Source: an uncultured Chloroflexota bacterium (GTDB lineage Bacteria > Chloroflexota > UBA11872). Taken from it: a DNA stretch of 64,000 nt. Shown piece by piece: positions 30,865-42,000 of the stretch. Made by a program: the position numbers and the translations under genes. The notes beneath the pieces were generated by a model. It was not told where the DNA came from. It worked only from the letters and a program-made list of their open reading frames with translations, and ran no database searches. Within the stretch, counting starts at the first letter, position 1. Every line of letters starts with the position of its first letter. The stretch is from contig OY282448.1 of NCBI GenBank assembly GCA_958296175.1, forward strand, positions 2,604,127 to 2,668,126. Direction: 5' to 3'.

Positions 30865-31185
30865 CTACGTGTCGATGAAAATCAGCACGCGCCCGCCCTC
30901 GATTTTTGCCGGGTAGGTGCGCACCGGCCGAATGGCGGGCAGCGTGCGCGGCCGGCCGGTGGTCAGGTCGAAGGTCGAGGTGTGCTTGGGGCAGCGCACG
31001 GTGCGCGCCTGGGGGTCGAACTGTCCTTCGGAGAGCCAGGCGCTGTCGTGGCTGCAAAGGTCGTCCATGGCGTAGACCTCGCCATCCACGTTGTAGACCC
31101 CGATGCGGCGGTTGGCCACGGTGACGTGCATGGCGGCTCCGGGCGGCAGGTCGGCGGCGGGGGCAGCGTCGGTGAAGTCGGCCAT
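30865..31185 (-). CDS. Rieske-type non-heme [2Fe-2S] ferredoxin
   Basis: A 106-residue protein with the Rieske cluster motif CSHDSAWL and, 17 residues on, CPKHTSTFDL (Cys-X-His and Cys-X2-His). It resembles ferredoxin subunits of aromatic-ring dioxygenases and the NirD-like proteins embedded in suf operons of Actinobacteria and Chloroflexota. There it may supply electrons or act as a cluster client. It lies between sufD and sufS with gaps of under 10 bases. Confidence 0.92.
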   Translation of the reverse strand: MADFTDAAPAADLPPGAAMHVTVANRRIGVYNVDGEVYAMDDLCSHDSAWLSEGQFDPQARTVRCPKHTSTFDLTTGRPRTLPAIRPVRTYPAKIEGGRVLIFIDT

Positions 31186-31191
31186 GCGCGG

Positions 31192-32496
31192 TCAGGCGCC
31201 GCCGTGCAGCTTGGTGCTCACCGCGCGGCGGAGCACGCCGCGGACGTCCTGGTTGGGCACACGGTCGAGCACCGGCTCGAACGTGCCGTCCACGATCAGC
31301 GAGCGCGCCTGCGCACGGTCCACCCCGCGCGACCCCAGGTAGTACATGTGCATGGGGTCGATGGTGGAGGTGGTGGCGCCGTGGGTGCAGCGCACGTCGT
31401 CGGCCATGATTTCCAAGCGCGGGATGGAGTCGGCGCGCGGGCCGCCGTGCAGCATCAGGTTGCGGTTTTGCTGGTAGGCGTTGGAGCGCTGGGCGTGCGG
31501 CTGCACCACGATGGTGCCGGCATAGACCGAGCGCGCGGCGTTTTCCAGCACGTTGACGAACAACAGATCGCTCTCGCCGTCGGTGGTGCAGTGGTCTTGC
31601 AGCGTGTGGTGATCGGCGAACTGCCGCTGGGACAGGTAGGTCAACCCGTTGAGGCGCACGTTGGCGCCGGGGCCGGTCAGGGAGGCGGTGATGGCGCCCT
31701 TGTGGAAACGGCCGCCCAGCGCGGCGTTGGTGGTTACCAGGGCGGCGCCACGTTCCACGCGCGCAGCTTGGGCGAGAAACCCGCCGCCGGCAGCGTTCCA
31801 GTCTTGCACGTGGGTGTAGGAGAGTCTGGCGCCGTGTTCGACGAAGATCTCGACGCAGCCGCTGGCGAACTGGGGGGAGGCCGACGCGCCGCCGCCCCAC
31901 CATTCGAGCACGTCGGCGGACGACCCTGGGCCGGCCAGCACCAGGGTGCGGGGATAGAGGACGGGACCGTCGGCGGCCACCGCGATGACGATGGGCGCGG
32001 ACAGCTCGACGCCGGCCGGCAGGTGCACGAACGCGCCGGAGGACCAGAGCGCGCCGTTGAGCGCCTGCGGCTTGCCGGCCGCGGGCGCGGCCAGCTCGAC
32101 GCCCAGGCGTTCGGCGACGGCGCCGACGCCCTGACCAGCCGCCTCGGTGAGGCTGCCGACGATGACGCCGGCCGCGCGCGCCTCGTCCGACGTGTGCAGG
32201 ACGTGCGTGACAGCCCCGCACTGGCGCAGCAGCACGCTGGCTGCGGGCAGCTTCGGGGGCGCGGCGGCGGCGGCCTGCGCGGCGCCTGGCGCCGCAGTCT
32301 GCCCGTTGGCCGCGGGCGCCATGGCCGCCCAGTCGACCCAGCTGGTGTCGGTGCGCCGCCACTCCTCATCGCTGGACGAGGGCGCCGGGGTGGCCTCGTA
32401 AACGCGCCAGGCGTCCAGGCGGCGCTCGCGCAGCCACGCGGGCTCCGAGCGCGCCTGGGACAGCGCGACGATGGCACCGGGGGCGTCGGCGGTCAT
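31192..32496 (-). CDS. sufD: Fe-S cluster assembly protein SufD
   Basis: Scaffold subunit of SufBC2D. ATG 32496 gives 434 residues; an in-frame TTG at 32541 would add 15 residues, and neither has a clear ribosome site. The N-terminal part has the SufBD motif SDEEWRRTDTSWVDW. The beta-helix core includes FVHLPAGVELSAPIVI and GAATSTIDPMHMYYLGSRG. The C-terminus has ARSLIVDGTFEPVLDRVP. An Ala/Pro/Gln-rich insertion (about residues 60-85) is unusual. Confidence 0.95.
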   Translation of the reverse strand: MTADAPGAIVALSQARSEPAWLRERRLDAWRVYEATPAPSSSDEEWRRTDTSWVDWAAMAPAANGQTAAPGAAQAAAAAPPKLPAASVLLRQCGAVTHVLHTSDEARAAGVIVGSLTEAAGQGVGAVAERLGVELAAPAAGKPQALNGALWSSGAFVHLPAGVELSAPIVIAVAADGPVLYPRTLVLAGPGSSADVLEWWGGGASASPQFASGCVEIFVEHGARLSYTHVQDWNAAGGGFLAQAARVERGAALVTTNAALGGRFHKGAITASLTGPGANVRLNGLTYLSQRQFADHHTLQDHCTTDGESDLLFVNVLENAARSVYAGTIVVQPHAQRSNAYQQNRNLMLHGGPRADSIPRLEIMADDVRCTHGATTSTIDPMHMYYLGSRGVDRAQARSLIVDGTFEPVLDRVPNQDVRGVLRRAVSTKLHGGA

Positions 32497-32568
32497 GCGC
32501 ACGAGTCCGGCAGGAGCGGCGCGCGGCAACGAGCGAGGCAAACGAGCGACGAGGCGTTCAATGGCTCG

Positions 32569-33975
<1,407 letters not shown>

Positions 33976-33977
33976 GG

Positions 33978-34772
33978 TCAGGCCTCCTGCCGCGAGACGG
34001 CGTCTTCGTAGCGCTCGTAGCCCTCGGCTTCCAGCCGATGGACGAGCTCCTTGCCGCCGGATTCGACGACGCGCCCGTCGATGAGGACGTGGACGCGGTC
34101 GGGCACGATGTAGTTCAGCAGCCGCTGGTAATGAGTAATCACAAGCACTCCAAGGTTGGATGCGCGCAGCGTGTTCACGCCGTCGGCCACGATTCGCAGC
34201 GCATCGATGTCCAGGCCGGAATCCGTCTCGTCAAGTATCGCAAGGTCCGGCTGCAACACCGCAAGCTGAAGAATCTCGTTGCGCTTCTTTTCGCCGCCGG
34301 AGAAGCCCTCGTTGAGGTAGCGCTCGGCGAACCTGGGGGCCATCTTCAGCATCTTCATCTTGTCCAGCAGCAGCCGGCGGAAGGCCATGACCGAGATTTC
34401 CTCGCTGCGGCGCGCGTTGAGCGCCATGCGCAGAAAGCTGGCGACGCGCACGCCGGGGATCTCGGCAGGGTATTGAAAGGCGAGAAAGAGGCCCAGACGC
34501 GCGCGTTCGTCGGTTTCCAGGTCCAGCACGGCCTGGCCCTTGAAGTGGACGCTGCCGGCCGTGACCTCGTAGTCCGGGTGGCCCATGAGTGCATTGGCCA
34601 GCGTGCTCTTGCCGGAGCCGTTGGGGCCCATCAGCGCGTGAACCTCGCCACAGGGAACGTCCAGGTCCAGCCCGCGCAGGATTTCGACGTCGCCGACGGC
34701 AACGTGCAAGCCGCGAATGCTGAGCGTGGGCTGACCGTTGGCCGCGGACATCTGGCCGTTGGTTGCGGACAT
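33978..34772 (-). CDS. sufC: Fe-S cluster assembly ATPase SufC
   Basis: ABC-type ATPase that drives SufB/SufD rearrangement. Walker A is [14 protein letters not shown], the signature is [12 protein letters not shown], Walker B is [12 protein letters not shown] and the switch is [16 protein letters not shown] 34772 gives 264 residues; a GTG at 34811 or ATG at 34751 are alternatives. The N-terminus contains a short duplication (MSATNGQ then MSAANGQ). First gene of sufC-sufB-sufD-Rieske-sufS-sufU. No SufR-like regulator gene is adjacent. Confidence 0.95.
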   Translation of the reverse strand: MSATNGQMSAANGQPTLSIRGLHVAVGDVEILRGLDLDVPCGEVHALMGPNGSGKSTLANALMGHPDYEVTAGSVHFKGQAVLDLETDERARLGLFLAFQYPAEIPGVRVASFLRMALNARRSEEISVMAFRRLLLDKMKMLKMAPRFAERYLNEGFSGGEKKRNEILQLAVLQPDLAILDETDSGLDIDALRIVADGVNTLRASNLGVLVITHYQRLLNYIVPDRVHVLIDGRVVESGGKELVHRLEAEGYERYEDAVSRQEA

Positions 34773-34893
34773 TCGGCGGTTGGTTACTCCCTGTGGCGGC
34801 GTCCATGGCACACCAGGCCATGGGTCTGCGGGCGCGGCGCACGAACCACGGGAACGCTCTGCCGCACACTTGAACCTAGCACCTCGAACCGCG

Positions 34894-35016
34894 TCAAGCT
34901 AGCGCGGCTTGCGGCGGCGGCCCCTGCGGCGAGCCGGCCGCGGCCGCGCCATGGCACTGCGAACAGTTGGCGTCGAACGACTCGGCGCCCGCGCGGGCAG
35001 TGTCGGATAGCAGAGG
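34894..35016 (-). pseudogene. Possible cytochrome c fragment (CXXCH motif)
   Basis: In the 360 bases between sufC and higB, the leftward strand encodes [19 protein letters not shown] followed by [10 protein letters not shown] and a stop about 18 codons later. [15 protein letters not shown] matches the haem-binding start of class I cytochromes c, with CSQCH at 34951-34965. The rest of a cytochrome (distal Met, second helix) is missing and no good start is seen, so it is read as a remnant. Chance in GC-rich sequence cannot be excluded. Confidence 0.35.
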
Positions 35017-35133
35017 CTGGGGGCGCGCGGCGCGGCGGCTTCGGCCGGTCGGATGGCGGCAGCGGCGGCAAAGCGGCAGCGCAGCTCGAAAAATGGCTTG
35101 CGGGGCGTACGGTGCTGCCGTACACTGCGAGGC

Positions 35134-35424
35134 GTGACTATTCGTTCGGTACGCCATCGGGGATTGCGCCGTCTGCTCGAGGACGACAACCCTCGGTTCT
35201 TGCAGCGCACCCTGGCGGGCCGTGTGCGAAGGATTCTGACCGTGCTGGTTCTGTCCGAGGACATCGACGACTTCATCGCCAACGCGCCGTCCGGCTGGCG
35301 CGTGCATCGGCTGGCGGGCGCCCGCAAGGGCGAGTGGAGCGTGTCAGTGTCTGGCAACTGGCGGATCACCTTTCGCAGCACCGATGGCATCGTCGAGCGA
35401 TTGAACCTGGAGGACTATCACTGA
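35134..35424 (+). CDS. higB: HigB-type toxin (RelE superfamily mRNA interferase)
   Basis: A 96-residue toxin of the host-inhibition-of-growth kind, a ribosome-dependent mRNA nuclease. GTG 35134 is chosen because [20 protein letters not shown] matches the family's start; an upstream ATG at 35053 would add 27 non-family residues. Other family motifs are [20 protein letters not shown] and ITFRSTDG with the terminal LNLEDYH. It precedes the antitoxin, the reversed toxin-first order typical of hig loci, and overlaps it by one base (TGATG). Confidence 0.93.
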   Translation: MTIRSVRHRGLRRLLEDDNPRFLQRTLAGRVRRILTVLVLSEDIDDFIANAPSGWRVHRLAGARKGEWSVSVSGNWRITFRSTDGIVERLNLEDYH

Positions 35425-35792
35425 TGGCTGCGAACGACATTCGGGTCAGCATGACGCCTCCGCACCCGGGCGCGTTCGTCCGCGCGGAGATCATCGAGCC
35501 GCTGGGGCTGAGCGTAACCAAGGCGGCCGAGGCGTTGGGTGTGCGCCGGGCGACGTTGTCGGACGTGCTCAACGGCAAGGCGTCGGTGTCGCCGGAGATG
35601 GCGCTGCGGCTGGAGTCGGCCTTCGACGTGCGCATGGACCTGCTGCTGAAGATGCAGGTGTGGCACGACACCGTGCGCATGCGCGCCCGGGCGGACACCA
35701 TCCAGGTCGGGCGCTACGCACCGACGGTGCCCACGGCCGTGCACGCGCACGAGGAACCGCCGGAGTACACCGCGGGCAAAGCGGCGGAGTAG
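35424..35792 (+). CDS. higA: HigA-type antitoxin (XRE family helix-turn-helix)
   Basis: A 122-residue antitoxin and autorepressor. The N-terminal helix-turn-helix has the VapI/HigA signature [20 protein letters not shown] and [19 protein letters not shown], with [15 protein letters not shown] following. The C-terminal 40 residues are a tail beyond the HTH, perhaps for toxin binding. The ATG shares its A with the toxin stop codon. The complex probably represses its own promoter upstream of 35134. Confidence 0.93.
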   Translation: MAANDIRVSMTPPHPGAFVRAEIIEPLGLSVTKAAEALGVRRATLSDVLNGKASVSPEMALRLESAFDVRMDLLLKMQVWHDTVRMRARADTIQVGRYAPTVPTAVHAHEEPPEYTAGKAAE

Positions 35793-35859
35793 CCCCGGCC
35801 TTCGACGGCCGGTCGGCTGCGGGCCGGCGGCTGCGGGCCGGCGGCTGCGAGGTCGTATC

Positions 35860-37032
35860 ATGGGCAACCCATCGAGAGTCGGCCAGCACATGCCCCACAA
35901 CGTTCGCCGCCCGCGCGCGGAATGGCAGGAGCAATTGGCCCAGGGCGTGCGCGACGTGCGCGCGATTCCCGGGCTGAGCGACGAGCAATACCAGCGCCTG
36001 GAAGCCATCGCCAAGGAGTACCCCTTCTTCACCACGCCCTACTACCTGGGGCTGATTGAGACGATGGACCCCAGCGACCCGATCTTCCTGCAGCAGATGC
36101 CCGACGTGCGGGAGTTCGAGAACCCGGACTTCCTGGAAGACGACCCGCTGGACGAAGAAGACGACATGCCGGTGCGGCACCTGACGCACCGCTACCCGGA
36201 CCGGGTGCTGTTCGTGGTGACGCACACCTGCGCCATGTACTGCCGGTTCTGCACGCGCAAGCGCAAGGTGGGCAAGAACCCCGTGCCGCCGCCGCACGAG
36301 CTGCAGGCGGTGTTCGATTACATCGCGGCGCACCCAGAAATCCGCGACGTGCTGCTCAGCGGCGGCGACCCGCTGACGCTCACGGACGGCGCGCTGGAAT
36401 GGATCATCGCCAACCTGCACGAGATTCCGCACGTGGAGCTGATCCGCATCGGCAGCAAGATTCCCTGCGTGAATCCGGCGCGGGTGACCGACGAGCTCTG
36501 CCAAATGCTGGCGCGCTATCAGCCGTTCTACATGAACACGCACTTCAACCACCCGCGCGAACTGACGCCGGAAGCGCGCGCCGCCTGCGCCCGGCTAGTG
36601 GACCACGGCATCCCCGTGGGCTGCCAGACGGTGCTGCTGCGGGGCGTGAACGACGACCCCGAGACCATGACGCAGCTGATGCACGAGCTGCTGAAGGCGC
36701 GCGTGCGGCCCTACTACATCTATCAGGCCGATCTGGTGAAGGGCACCAACTACTTTCGCACCTCGGTGCAGAAGGGCCTGGAGATCATGGAGGCGCTGCA
36801 AGGGCACACCACCGGCTTCGGCGTGCCGCAGTACATCATCGACGCGCCCGGCGGCGGCGGAAAGATTCCGGTGACCCCGCAGCGCATCGTGGAACTGACC
36901 GACGACCGCATCGTGCTGCGCAACTACGAGGGCGGGGTCTACGAGTACCCCACGGCCGGCTATGACGTCGTCGGCGCCGGCGCCGACGCGCCGGGGGCGA
37001 TTCCGGACTACTTCCCCGAGTTTCGCGAGTAG
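35860..37032 (+). CDS. KamA-family radical SAM aminomutase (lysine 2,3-aminomutase-like)
   Basis: A 390-residue radical SAM, PLP-dependent enzyme. The [4Fe-4S] motif is in THTCAMYCRFCTRKRKVG. PLP and substrate residues are in YIYQADLVKGTNYFRT and IDAPGGGGKIP, whose Asp residues correspond to those that bind lysine's amino group in lysine 2,3-aminomutase. The C-terminal cluster of zinc-binding Cys residues seen in the clostridial enzyme is absent; only the Cys in PVGCQTVLLRG is kept. Activity on lysine, on another amino acid or on elongation factor P is possible. ATG 35860 has a GAGGT site 6 bases upstream. A CCGCC-GTTC-GGCGG hairpin follows the stop (37033-37046). Confidence 0.88.
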   Translation: MGNPSRVGQHMPHNVRRPRAEWQEQLAQGVRDVRAIPGLSDEQYQRLEAIAKEYPFFTTPYYLGLIETMDPSDPIFLQQMPDVREFENPDFLEDDPLDEEDDMPVRHLTHRYPDRVLFVVTHTCAMYCRFCTRKRKVGKNPVPPPHELQAVFDYIAAHPEIRDVLLSGGDPLTLTDGALEWIIANLHEIPHVELIRIGSKIPCVNPARVTDELCQMLARYQPFYMNTHFNHPRELTPEARAACARLVDHGIPVGCQTVLLRGVNDDPETMTQLMHELLKARVRPYYIYQADLVKGTNYFRTSVQKGLEIMEALQGHTTGFGVPQYIIDAPGGGGKIPVTPQRIVELTDDRIVLRNYEGGVYEYPTAGYDVVGAGADAPGAIPDYFPEFRE

Positions 37033-37196
37033 CCGCCGTTCGGCGGCCGCGCGATCTTCAGGAGGCTGGCGAACGCTGCGCGGCGCGCATGAGCGCTTGC
37101 GATCGGATCTACGGCTGCTCCGTGGGGCGAGCCGCGCGGCGCACACGGGTCGGCCCGGTTCTGGTCCCGGATTGGCCGCGGGCAGGCGCGCGCGGG

Positions 37197-38201
37197 TCAG
37201 CCGGAAACGCCCGGCAGCAGCGGCTGGGTGCGCGGCTCTAGGGGGAACAGGTCGTGCAGCTCGCGCCACTCGGCGCGCGACATGCCGGAGTCGCGGCGGC
37301 TGACCCGTTCGCCGCGCAGACGGCGGCGTAGGACGTCCACTCCCCGGGCGGAAACCGAAGCGCCGTTCACGCGGTATTCCATGAAGGCGTCGTAGGTCAG
37401 CGGCGTCCAGCGCTGCACGACCTTCAGCATCTCCTTCGCGTAGGCGCGAATTTCGTATTGAGCGTGGGCGTCGCCGCGCAGCCTGAGGAAATGCAGCAGG
37501 TTGTGCAGATTCACCTTCCAGTACCACTGGGTGTAGACGTTCAGGGAGAGATTCATGCGGGCCAGCTCGCGCGCCAGCCCGCGGCGGGAGGGGTCGCGCA
37601 CGGCGCCTGCCGCGTCTTCGTTCAGCATCTCTTCGTAGTGCGCATAGGCCTGCGCGGCGTCCGCGCGCAGCAGCTCGGTCACGCGTTCGGCCTCCGCGCG
37701 CAGCAGCGCGGCCACGCGTTCGGCCTCGCGGCCGTCCAGCACGCCGCCGCGGCCCTGCCTATTGCTGGTCGACTGCGCGGCCAGGTGCTGGGGCGCCGGA
37801 ACGTAGAACTCGTTGTCCAGAATCGAGTAGCGCGCGGAGTATTCGTTCACGCTGGCGGTGCGGTGCCGAATCCACTGGCGGGCGACGAAGATGGGCAGCT
37901 TGACGTGGAGCTTGATTTCGCACATTTCGAACGGGGTGGTGTGCGCGTGCCGCATCAGGTAGCGAATCAGGGCCGCGTCCTCGCGGGTGCGCCTGGTGCC
38001 TGCGCCGTAGGACACCCGCGCCGCCTGCACCACGGCGCCGTCGCCGCCCATGTAGTCCACCACCCGCACAAAGCCGTGGTCCAGCACCGGCAGGGCCTTG
38101 TAGAGCATGGCCTCCAGATCGGGCACGGTCGAGCGGCGGGTCGGCGCGCTGGCCGCGCGCAGCGCGTCGACGTCCTGCTGCTCGGACGTGCTGAGCGGCA
38201 C
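37197..38201 (-). CDS. thyX: Flavin-dependent thymidylate synthase
   Basis: Makes dTMP from dUMP with FAD, NADPH and methylene-tetrahydrofolate. The ThyX signature [14 protein letters not shown] (RHRxxSxxxxSxRY) is at about residue 110, followed by [15 protein letters not shown] 38201 gives 334 residues and lies 7 bases after the SpoIID-like gene stop. ThyX is usually 220-270 residues; the surplus here is an Arg/Glu-rich insert ([19 protein letters not shown]) and a C-terminal extension. Confidence 0.95.
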   Translation of the reverse strand: MPLSTSEQQDVDALRAASAPTRRSTVPDLEAMLYKALPVLDHGFVRVVDYMGGDGAVVQAARVSYGAGTRRTREDAALIRYLMRHAHTTPFEMCEIKLHVKLPIFVARQWIRHRTASVNEYSARYSILDNEFYVPAPQHLAAQSTSNRQGRGGVLDGREAERVAALLRAEAERVTELLRADAAQAYAHYEEMLNEDAAGAVRDPSRRGLARELARMNLSLNVYTQWYWKVNLHNLLHFLRLRGDAHAQYEIRAYAKEMLKVVQRWTPLTYDAFMEYRVNGASVSARGVDVLRRRLRGERVSRRDSGMSRAEWRELHDLFPLEPRTQPLLPGVSG

Positions 38202-38208
38202 AGCGCGT

Positions 38209-40140
38209 CTAGGGCGGCAGCAGGCCGCGGGCGCGCAGGAGTTCGGTGCCCACGTCGGCCAGCTGCACGTTTTGGCCGGAGGGCGCGTCGGGGGCCCAGA
38301 CGAGGCGCGCGCGTTGGAAGTGCTGCACGGTGCGCCCGTTTTCCACCACTTCCTGCGAGATCGGATAGCCAAAGCGGTCCAAGCCGCCCTGCGTCTCCCA
38401 AAACTGGAGAAAGCCGTAGTGCACGCTGTGCCCGGTCTCAGGGAAGTAGCGGTGCTGGGGCACGCTGGGGAAAGGTTCGTCGCCGTCGAACGGCCGGCGC
38501 GGCGCGGTCAGCGTGTCGTTGATGAGTCCCAGCTGCGTTTCGTACGGCGTGCCCGCCAGCTCGGGGTGATACTCGAAGCGCGCGCGCTCGAAGTACTGCA
38601 CGACGCGCCCGTTTTCCACGAATTCCTCGGTCAGCGGACGGCCGAAGGCCGCCTGGCCGCCGCGCGCGTTGAAGTACTTCAGGAACCCGTGGCGCACGTT
38701 ATGGCCGGTGTCCGCAAAGTAGATCGACTGCCCGTCGGGCAGGTCGAGCGGCTCCACGGAGCGGGTCAACGGGTAGGCGAACACCAGGATGAACCGGGTG
38801 CTGTACATCGGGCCGATCTCGATGGCCGTGCGGCGGTTGAAACGCGCGACGAAGTCCCAGGCGCCGATGCGGCGCGACCCTTGGGGACCCTCGACCCCCA
38901 CGTCGATCATGCGGCCGCTGGCGGTGCGGCGGCCGAAGTCCAGCGACCGGATATCGCCCACGGGTGCGTCGCCGGGTCCCGGCACCAGCGTGCGCAGGAC
39001 GCCCAGGGGAAACTCCGCCGTGGACCAGGTGCTCAAGGGCGAATCGGCGTCCCAGGGGCGGCCGCTCGGGTCGAGGTCGACCACGGGGCGCAGGTAAGGC
39101 TGCGGGGCGTCGCCGAACACGTCCTCGTTGGCTTCGGTGTGGCCGTTGGCCGTGCTGAAGAAGTAGGAGCGGATGGGCGCGTTCTGGTAAGCAATCACGC
39201 GCCGCGCCGTGGCCTGCACGGCCGCCGTGGTCTCCGGCGCCTCGTGGTTGACGCCCAGATAGACCTGATCCTGCGTGGTGTCGACCACGTCCCAGACGGG
39301 ATGGTCGGGGCGGAGACTGGTCAAGGCATAGGTGCGGGCGGCCATTGCCTGAGCCTTCAGCGCCTCGGCCGGCCAGTGCCGCGGCATTTCCGCCGGGACC
39401 ACACCCAGCAGATAGTCCTCCAGCGAGAGGACGTTCACGGTGTCGATCAGCCCTTCGGCATTGACGTAGACGCGCATCGACCCGCGGTAGAGATCGAAGT
39501 GCTGCCCGGGGGTGTCTTGGTCGGGCGGCGTGACCTTGTACTGCACCAGCAGCCGGGTTTCGGGTTGCAGGGGGACGACTTCGATCTGGCCGGGCAGGTC
39601 GAAGTCGAGCATGTGCTGCCCGGCGGCGTCGAGCAGGCGCACGGTGACGCGCCGCTCGCCAGGGTGGTGCAGCAGGCGCAGGCGCGCGCCCGGAGGCAGC
39701 GCGTCGGTGGCGCCGCTGATGGCCCACGCACCGCCGACGCCGATGATGTCGCCCTGTTCCAGGTTGGACGAGGAAACCGCGCCGTCGAAGGAGGCCGGTT
39801 GATAGCCGTTGCTGATGAGCACGCGAATCGGCGTCTGGTCGGTGGGGGCGTCGATGACGTCGACGCCGGTGTAGTAGGTCAGCACGATTTGGTCGGCGGT
39901 CTGCCCCGCCAGCGCGCGGCCGCGGGCGCCCCACTGCGACATGCCCACGCCGTGCCCCCAGCCCTGGCCTTCGATGCGGATGATCTGGTCGGGCTGGAAG
40001 GGCACCACTTCCGCCAGCGAGGGACTGGGGTGCGGAACGGCCAGCAGCAGCGCCAGCACCGCGGCAAGCGCCGCCGCGGCGGCGAGCGTCAGCATCCGCA
40101 GCCGCGGACGCCAGCCGGGGCGGCGGCGGGTCAAAACCAT
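38209..40140 (-). CDS. SpoIID/LytB-domain protein with C-terminal LGFP-like repeats
   Basis: A 643-residue exported protein. ATG 40140 precedes a signal anchor (about residues 14-35, [19 protein letters not shown]). Next comes the [19 protein letters not shown] motif, then a SpoIID core with [30 protein letters not shown] and [19 protein letters not shown]. SpoIID proteins are lytic transglycosylases acting on denuded glycan; the two motifs are in the order seen in many Actinobacteria and Chloroflexota. The C-terminal 180 residues contain LGFP-like segments ([36 protein letters not shown]), related to those ending the LRR protein at 9.3 kb. Probably cell-wall remodelling, not sporulation. Confidence 0.88.
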   Translation of the reverse strand: MVLTRRRPGWRPRLRMLTLAAAAALAAVLALLLAVPHPSPSLAEVVPFQPDQIIRIEGQGWGHGVGMSQWGARGRALAGQTADQIVLTYYTGVDVIDAPTDQTPIRVLISNGYQPASFDGAVSSSNLEQGDIIGVGGAWAISGATDALPPGARLRLLHHPGERRVTVRLLDAAGQHMLDFDLPGQIEVVPLQPETRLLVQYKVTPPDQDTPGQHFDLYRGSMRVYVNAEGLIDTVNVLSLEDYLLGVVPAEMPRHWPAEALKAQAMAARTYALTSLRPDHPVWDVVDTTQDQVYLGVNHEAPETTAAVQATARRVIAYQNAPIRSYFFSTANGHTEANEDVFGDAPQPYLRPVVDLDPSGRPWDADSPLSTWSTAEFPLGVLRTLVPGPGDAPVGDIRSLDFGRRTASGRMIDVGVEGPQGSRRIGAWDFVARFNRRTAIEIGPMYSTRFILVFAYPLTRSVEPLDLPDGQSIYFADTGHNVRHGFLKYFNARGGQAAFGRPLTEEFVENGRVVQYFERARFEYHPELAGTPYETQLGLINDTLTAPRRPFDGDEPFPSVPQHRYFPETGHSVHYGFLQFWETQGGLDRFGYPISQEVVENGRTVQHFQRARLVWAPDAPSGQNVQLADVGTELLRARGLLPP

Positions 40141-40182
40141 GGCGTCGAGTTTCCCACGCGATTCGTCTCGCGCATACGGCGT

Positions 40183-40219
40183 TGCCTCGCTGGTAGAAGC
40201 TGCCTCGCTGGTAGAAAGC
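40183..40219. repeat. 18-bp direct repeat upstream of the SpoIID-like gene
   Basis: Two adjacent copies of TGCCTCGCTGGTAGAAGC (40183-40200 and, with one extra A, 40201-40219) lie 45-80 bases upstream of the SpoIID-like start. They could be a regulator binding site or a simple slippage product. Confidence 0.5.
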
Positions 40220-40247
40220 GTGCGGGACGCCTGCGGCGTAACGCTGT

Positions 40248-41873
40248 TCACTGCATTCGTTGGTAGGCGCAGTAATCGATGGGCAGCTCGATCACGGTTG
40301 GATGGTCGGCCGCCAGCCCGGCGCACACCAGCTCGGCAGCCTGGGCGCCCGTGGACGCGAGCGCGCCGTGCAGGCCGAAGCTGCGCGCCAGCGCGGCAAA
40401 GTCCGGCGGGGCAAAGTCGTTGGGCGTCGGGTCGTGTTCGAGTTCTTCCGCCTTCAAGCGAATCAGGGCCAGGGAAGCGTCGACCAGCACAAGGTACACC
40501 AGCCCCGCCGGCCGCAGCCGCGCCAGAGTTCCCAACTCGCCGGCGAACATCAGCGCGCCGCCGTCGCCGGCCACGGCCAGCACTGGGAGGCCGGGCCGCG
40601 CCAGCTTCAGCCCCAGGGCGCCGGGCAGCGCGCCGCCCATGCCCGACAGGCCGTTGGCGACGAAGTACGTGTGGGGGGCGGGCGCGTCCCAGTACTGCGC
40701 CAGATAGAGCTTGTGCATGCCCACGTCGGAGACGAGCGCGGTTGCGTCCGGCGCTGCCGCGCGGATCGCGCGAAAGGCGTCGTGGATTGCCGCGGCCTGG
40801 GTCGGCGACCCTGCCGGGGCGTCATGGCCGGCGGCACCGCTGGTCAGGTCGTCGAGGGCCCGACGGCGCGCCTGGGCCGCGCGGGCGCGGCCGCCGCCGC
40901 GGTCGGCCGGCCGGCCGGTGCGCGCCAGGCAGTCGAGCATGGCCGCAACGTCACCAACGACCGGCGCGTGCGGCAGCGAGCCGTCGTGCCGGTTGCGCGC
41001 CGTCAAGTTGACGCCCGCCGTTCCTTCCCAGGGCCAGATCAGATCCACGCCGTCCATGCCCACCCCCAGCACGAGATCGGCCTGGCGCAACAACTCCAGC
41101 ACGCCGTGCGAGCCGTGGGCGGCCAGCGTGCCGGCGTGCAGCGGATGCGCGCCGGGGAACCAGCCGCGCGCTTTGACCTGCGTGACGACGGGAATGTCGC
41201 CGGAGACGGCCAACTGCGCGAATCCGGCGGCGATCGCGGCGGTTCGGCCTTCCAGCCCCAACACCGCGACCGGGCGTCTGGCGGCTGCGAGGCGTTGGAC
41301 GACCTCGTCCAGCTCCGGCGGCTCGACGGGCGGCGCCTCTGGCGCGGCAAGCCGCAACGGCGCAGCTCCCCGCAGCCGGGCCGCGGCAACCGAGCCGGGC
41401 ACGGACAAGTGCGCCGCGCCCGGCATGCCGTCGGTCGCGGCCGCCCAGGCGGCGGGCAGCACCGCGCCCAGGTTGTGCGGGCTGACGCGCGCGCTGTACT
41501 TGACCGCCGGCGCGAACGCGCCCGTGATATCGAACACCTGATGCCGCTGCGCCGCCGCCTCGGCCGGCGTCACGTCGGCCGTGACGCCGAGCAGCGGCGA
41601 GCGTTCCAGCGTGGCCTGCGCCAGCCCCGCAAACAAATTGGCCGCCCCGGGCCCCAGCGTGCTCAGGCACACACCCGGCCGGCCGCTGCTCTGGGCTTCG
41701 GTCTCGGCCATGCCGGCGGCGGCCGTTTCGTGATGCGTGAGCACGAACTCGATGCCGCGGCGCTGGAGCGCGTCCAGCACGGGCAACATCTCGCCGCCCG
41801 TCACGCCGTACACGCGCGTCACGCCTTCCTGCCGCAGGAAGTCGGCCAGGGCGTCGGCAACCGTCATGTTCAC
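40248..41873 (-). CDS. Thiamine-diphosphate enzyme, acetolactate-synthase-like
   Basis: A 541-residue protein with the three-domain plan of acetohydroxyacid synthase-type enzymes. The catalytic Glu is in VLTHHETAAAGMAE, STLGPGAANLF is in the N-terminal domain, the central domain is reduced, and GDGGALMFAGELGTLARL is the start of the ThDP motif. That motif should end in NN or ND about 25 residues later; here it reads LVLVDASLALIRLKAEE, so the first Asn is Val. No regulatory small subunit is adjacent. The start is GTG 41873 or ATG 41867. Related enzymes include sulfopyruvate decarboxylase, benzoylformate decarboxylase and oxalyl-CoA-like enzymes; the substrate is undetermined. Confidence 0.82.
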   Translation of the reverse strand: MNMTVADALADFLRQEGVTRVYGVTGGEMLPVLDALQRRGIEFVLTHHETAAAGMAETEAQSSGRPGVCLSTLGPGAANLFAGLAQATLERSPLLGVTADVTPAEAAAQRHQVFDITGAFAPAVKYSARVSPHNLGAVLPAAWAAATDGMPGAAHLSVPGSVAAARLRGAAPLRLAAPEAPPVEPPELDEVVQRLAAARRPVAVLGLEGRTAAIAAGFAQLAVSGDIPVVTQVKARGWFPGAHPLHAGTLAAHGSHGVLELLRQADLVLGVGMDGVDLIWPWEGTAGVNLTARNRHDGSLPHAPVVGDVAAMLDCLARTGRPADRGGGRARAAQARRRALDDLTSGAAGHDAPAGSPTQAAAIHDAFRAIRAAAPDATALVSDVGMHKLYLAQYWDAPAPHTYFVANGLSGMGGALPGALGLKLARPGLPVLAVAGDGGALMFAGELGTLARLRPAGLVYLVLVDASLALIRLKAEELEHDPTPNDFAPPDFAALARSFGLHGALASTGAQAAELVCAGLAADHPTVIELPIDYCAYQRMQ

Positions 41874-42000
41874 GTCGACGCGGGGGTGGAGGGGCGCAGA
41901 GCGCCGTCAGTATGCCTACTGCCCCAGCACCGGGCGCGGCAAGCACCGCTTCTATAATGCGGCGTCCGTCCTGACGCAGCCTGCCGGGTCCGCGCGTTTC

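Noticed and set aside
40248..41873. Calling this gene ilvB
   Set aside because: No small subunit or branched-chain amino-acid genes nearby, and the cofactor motif is altered.
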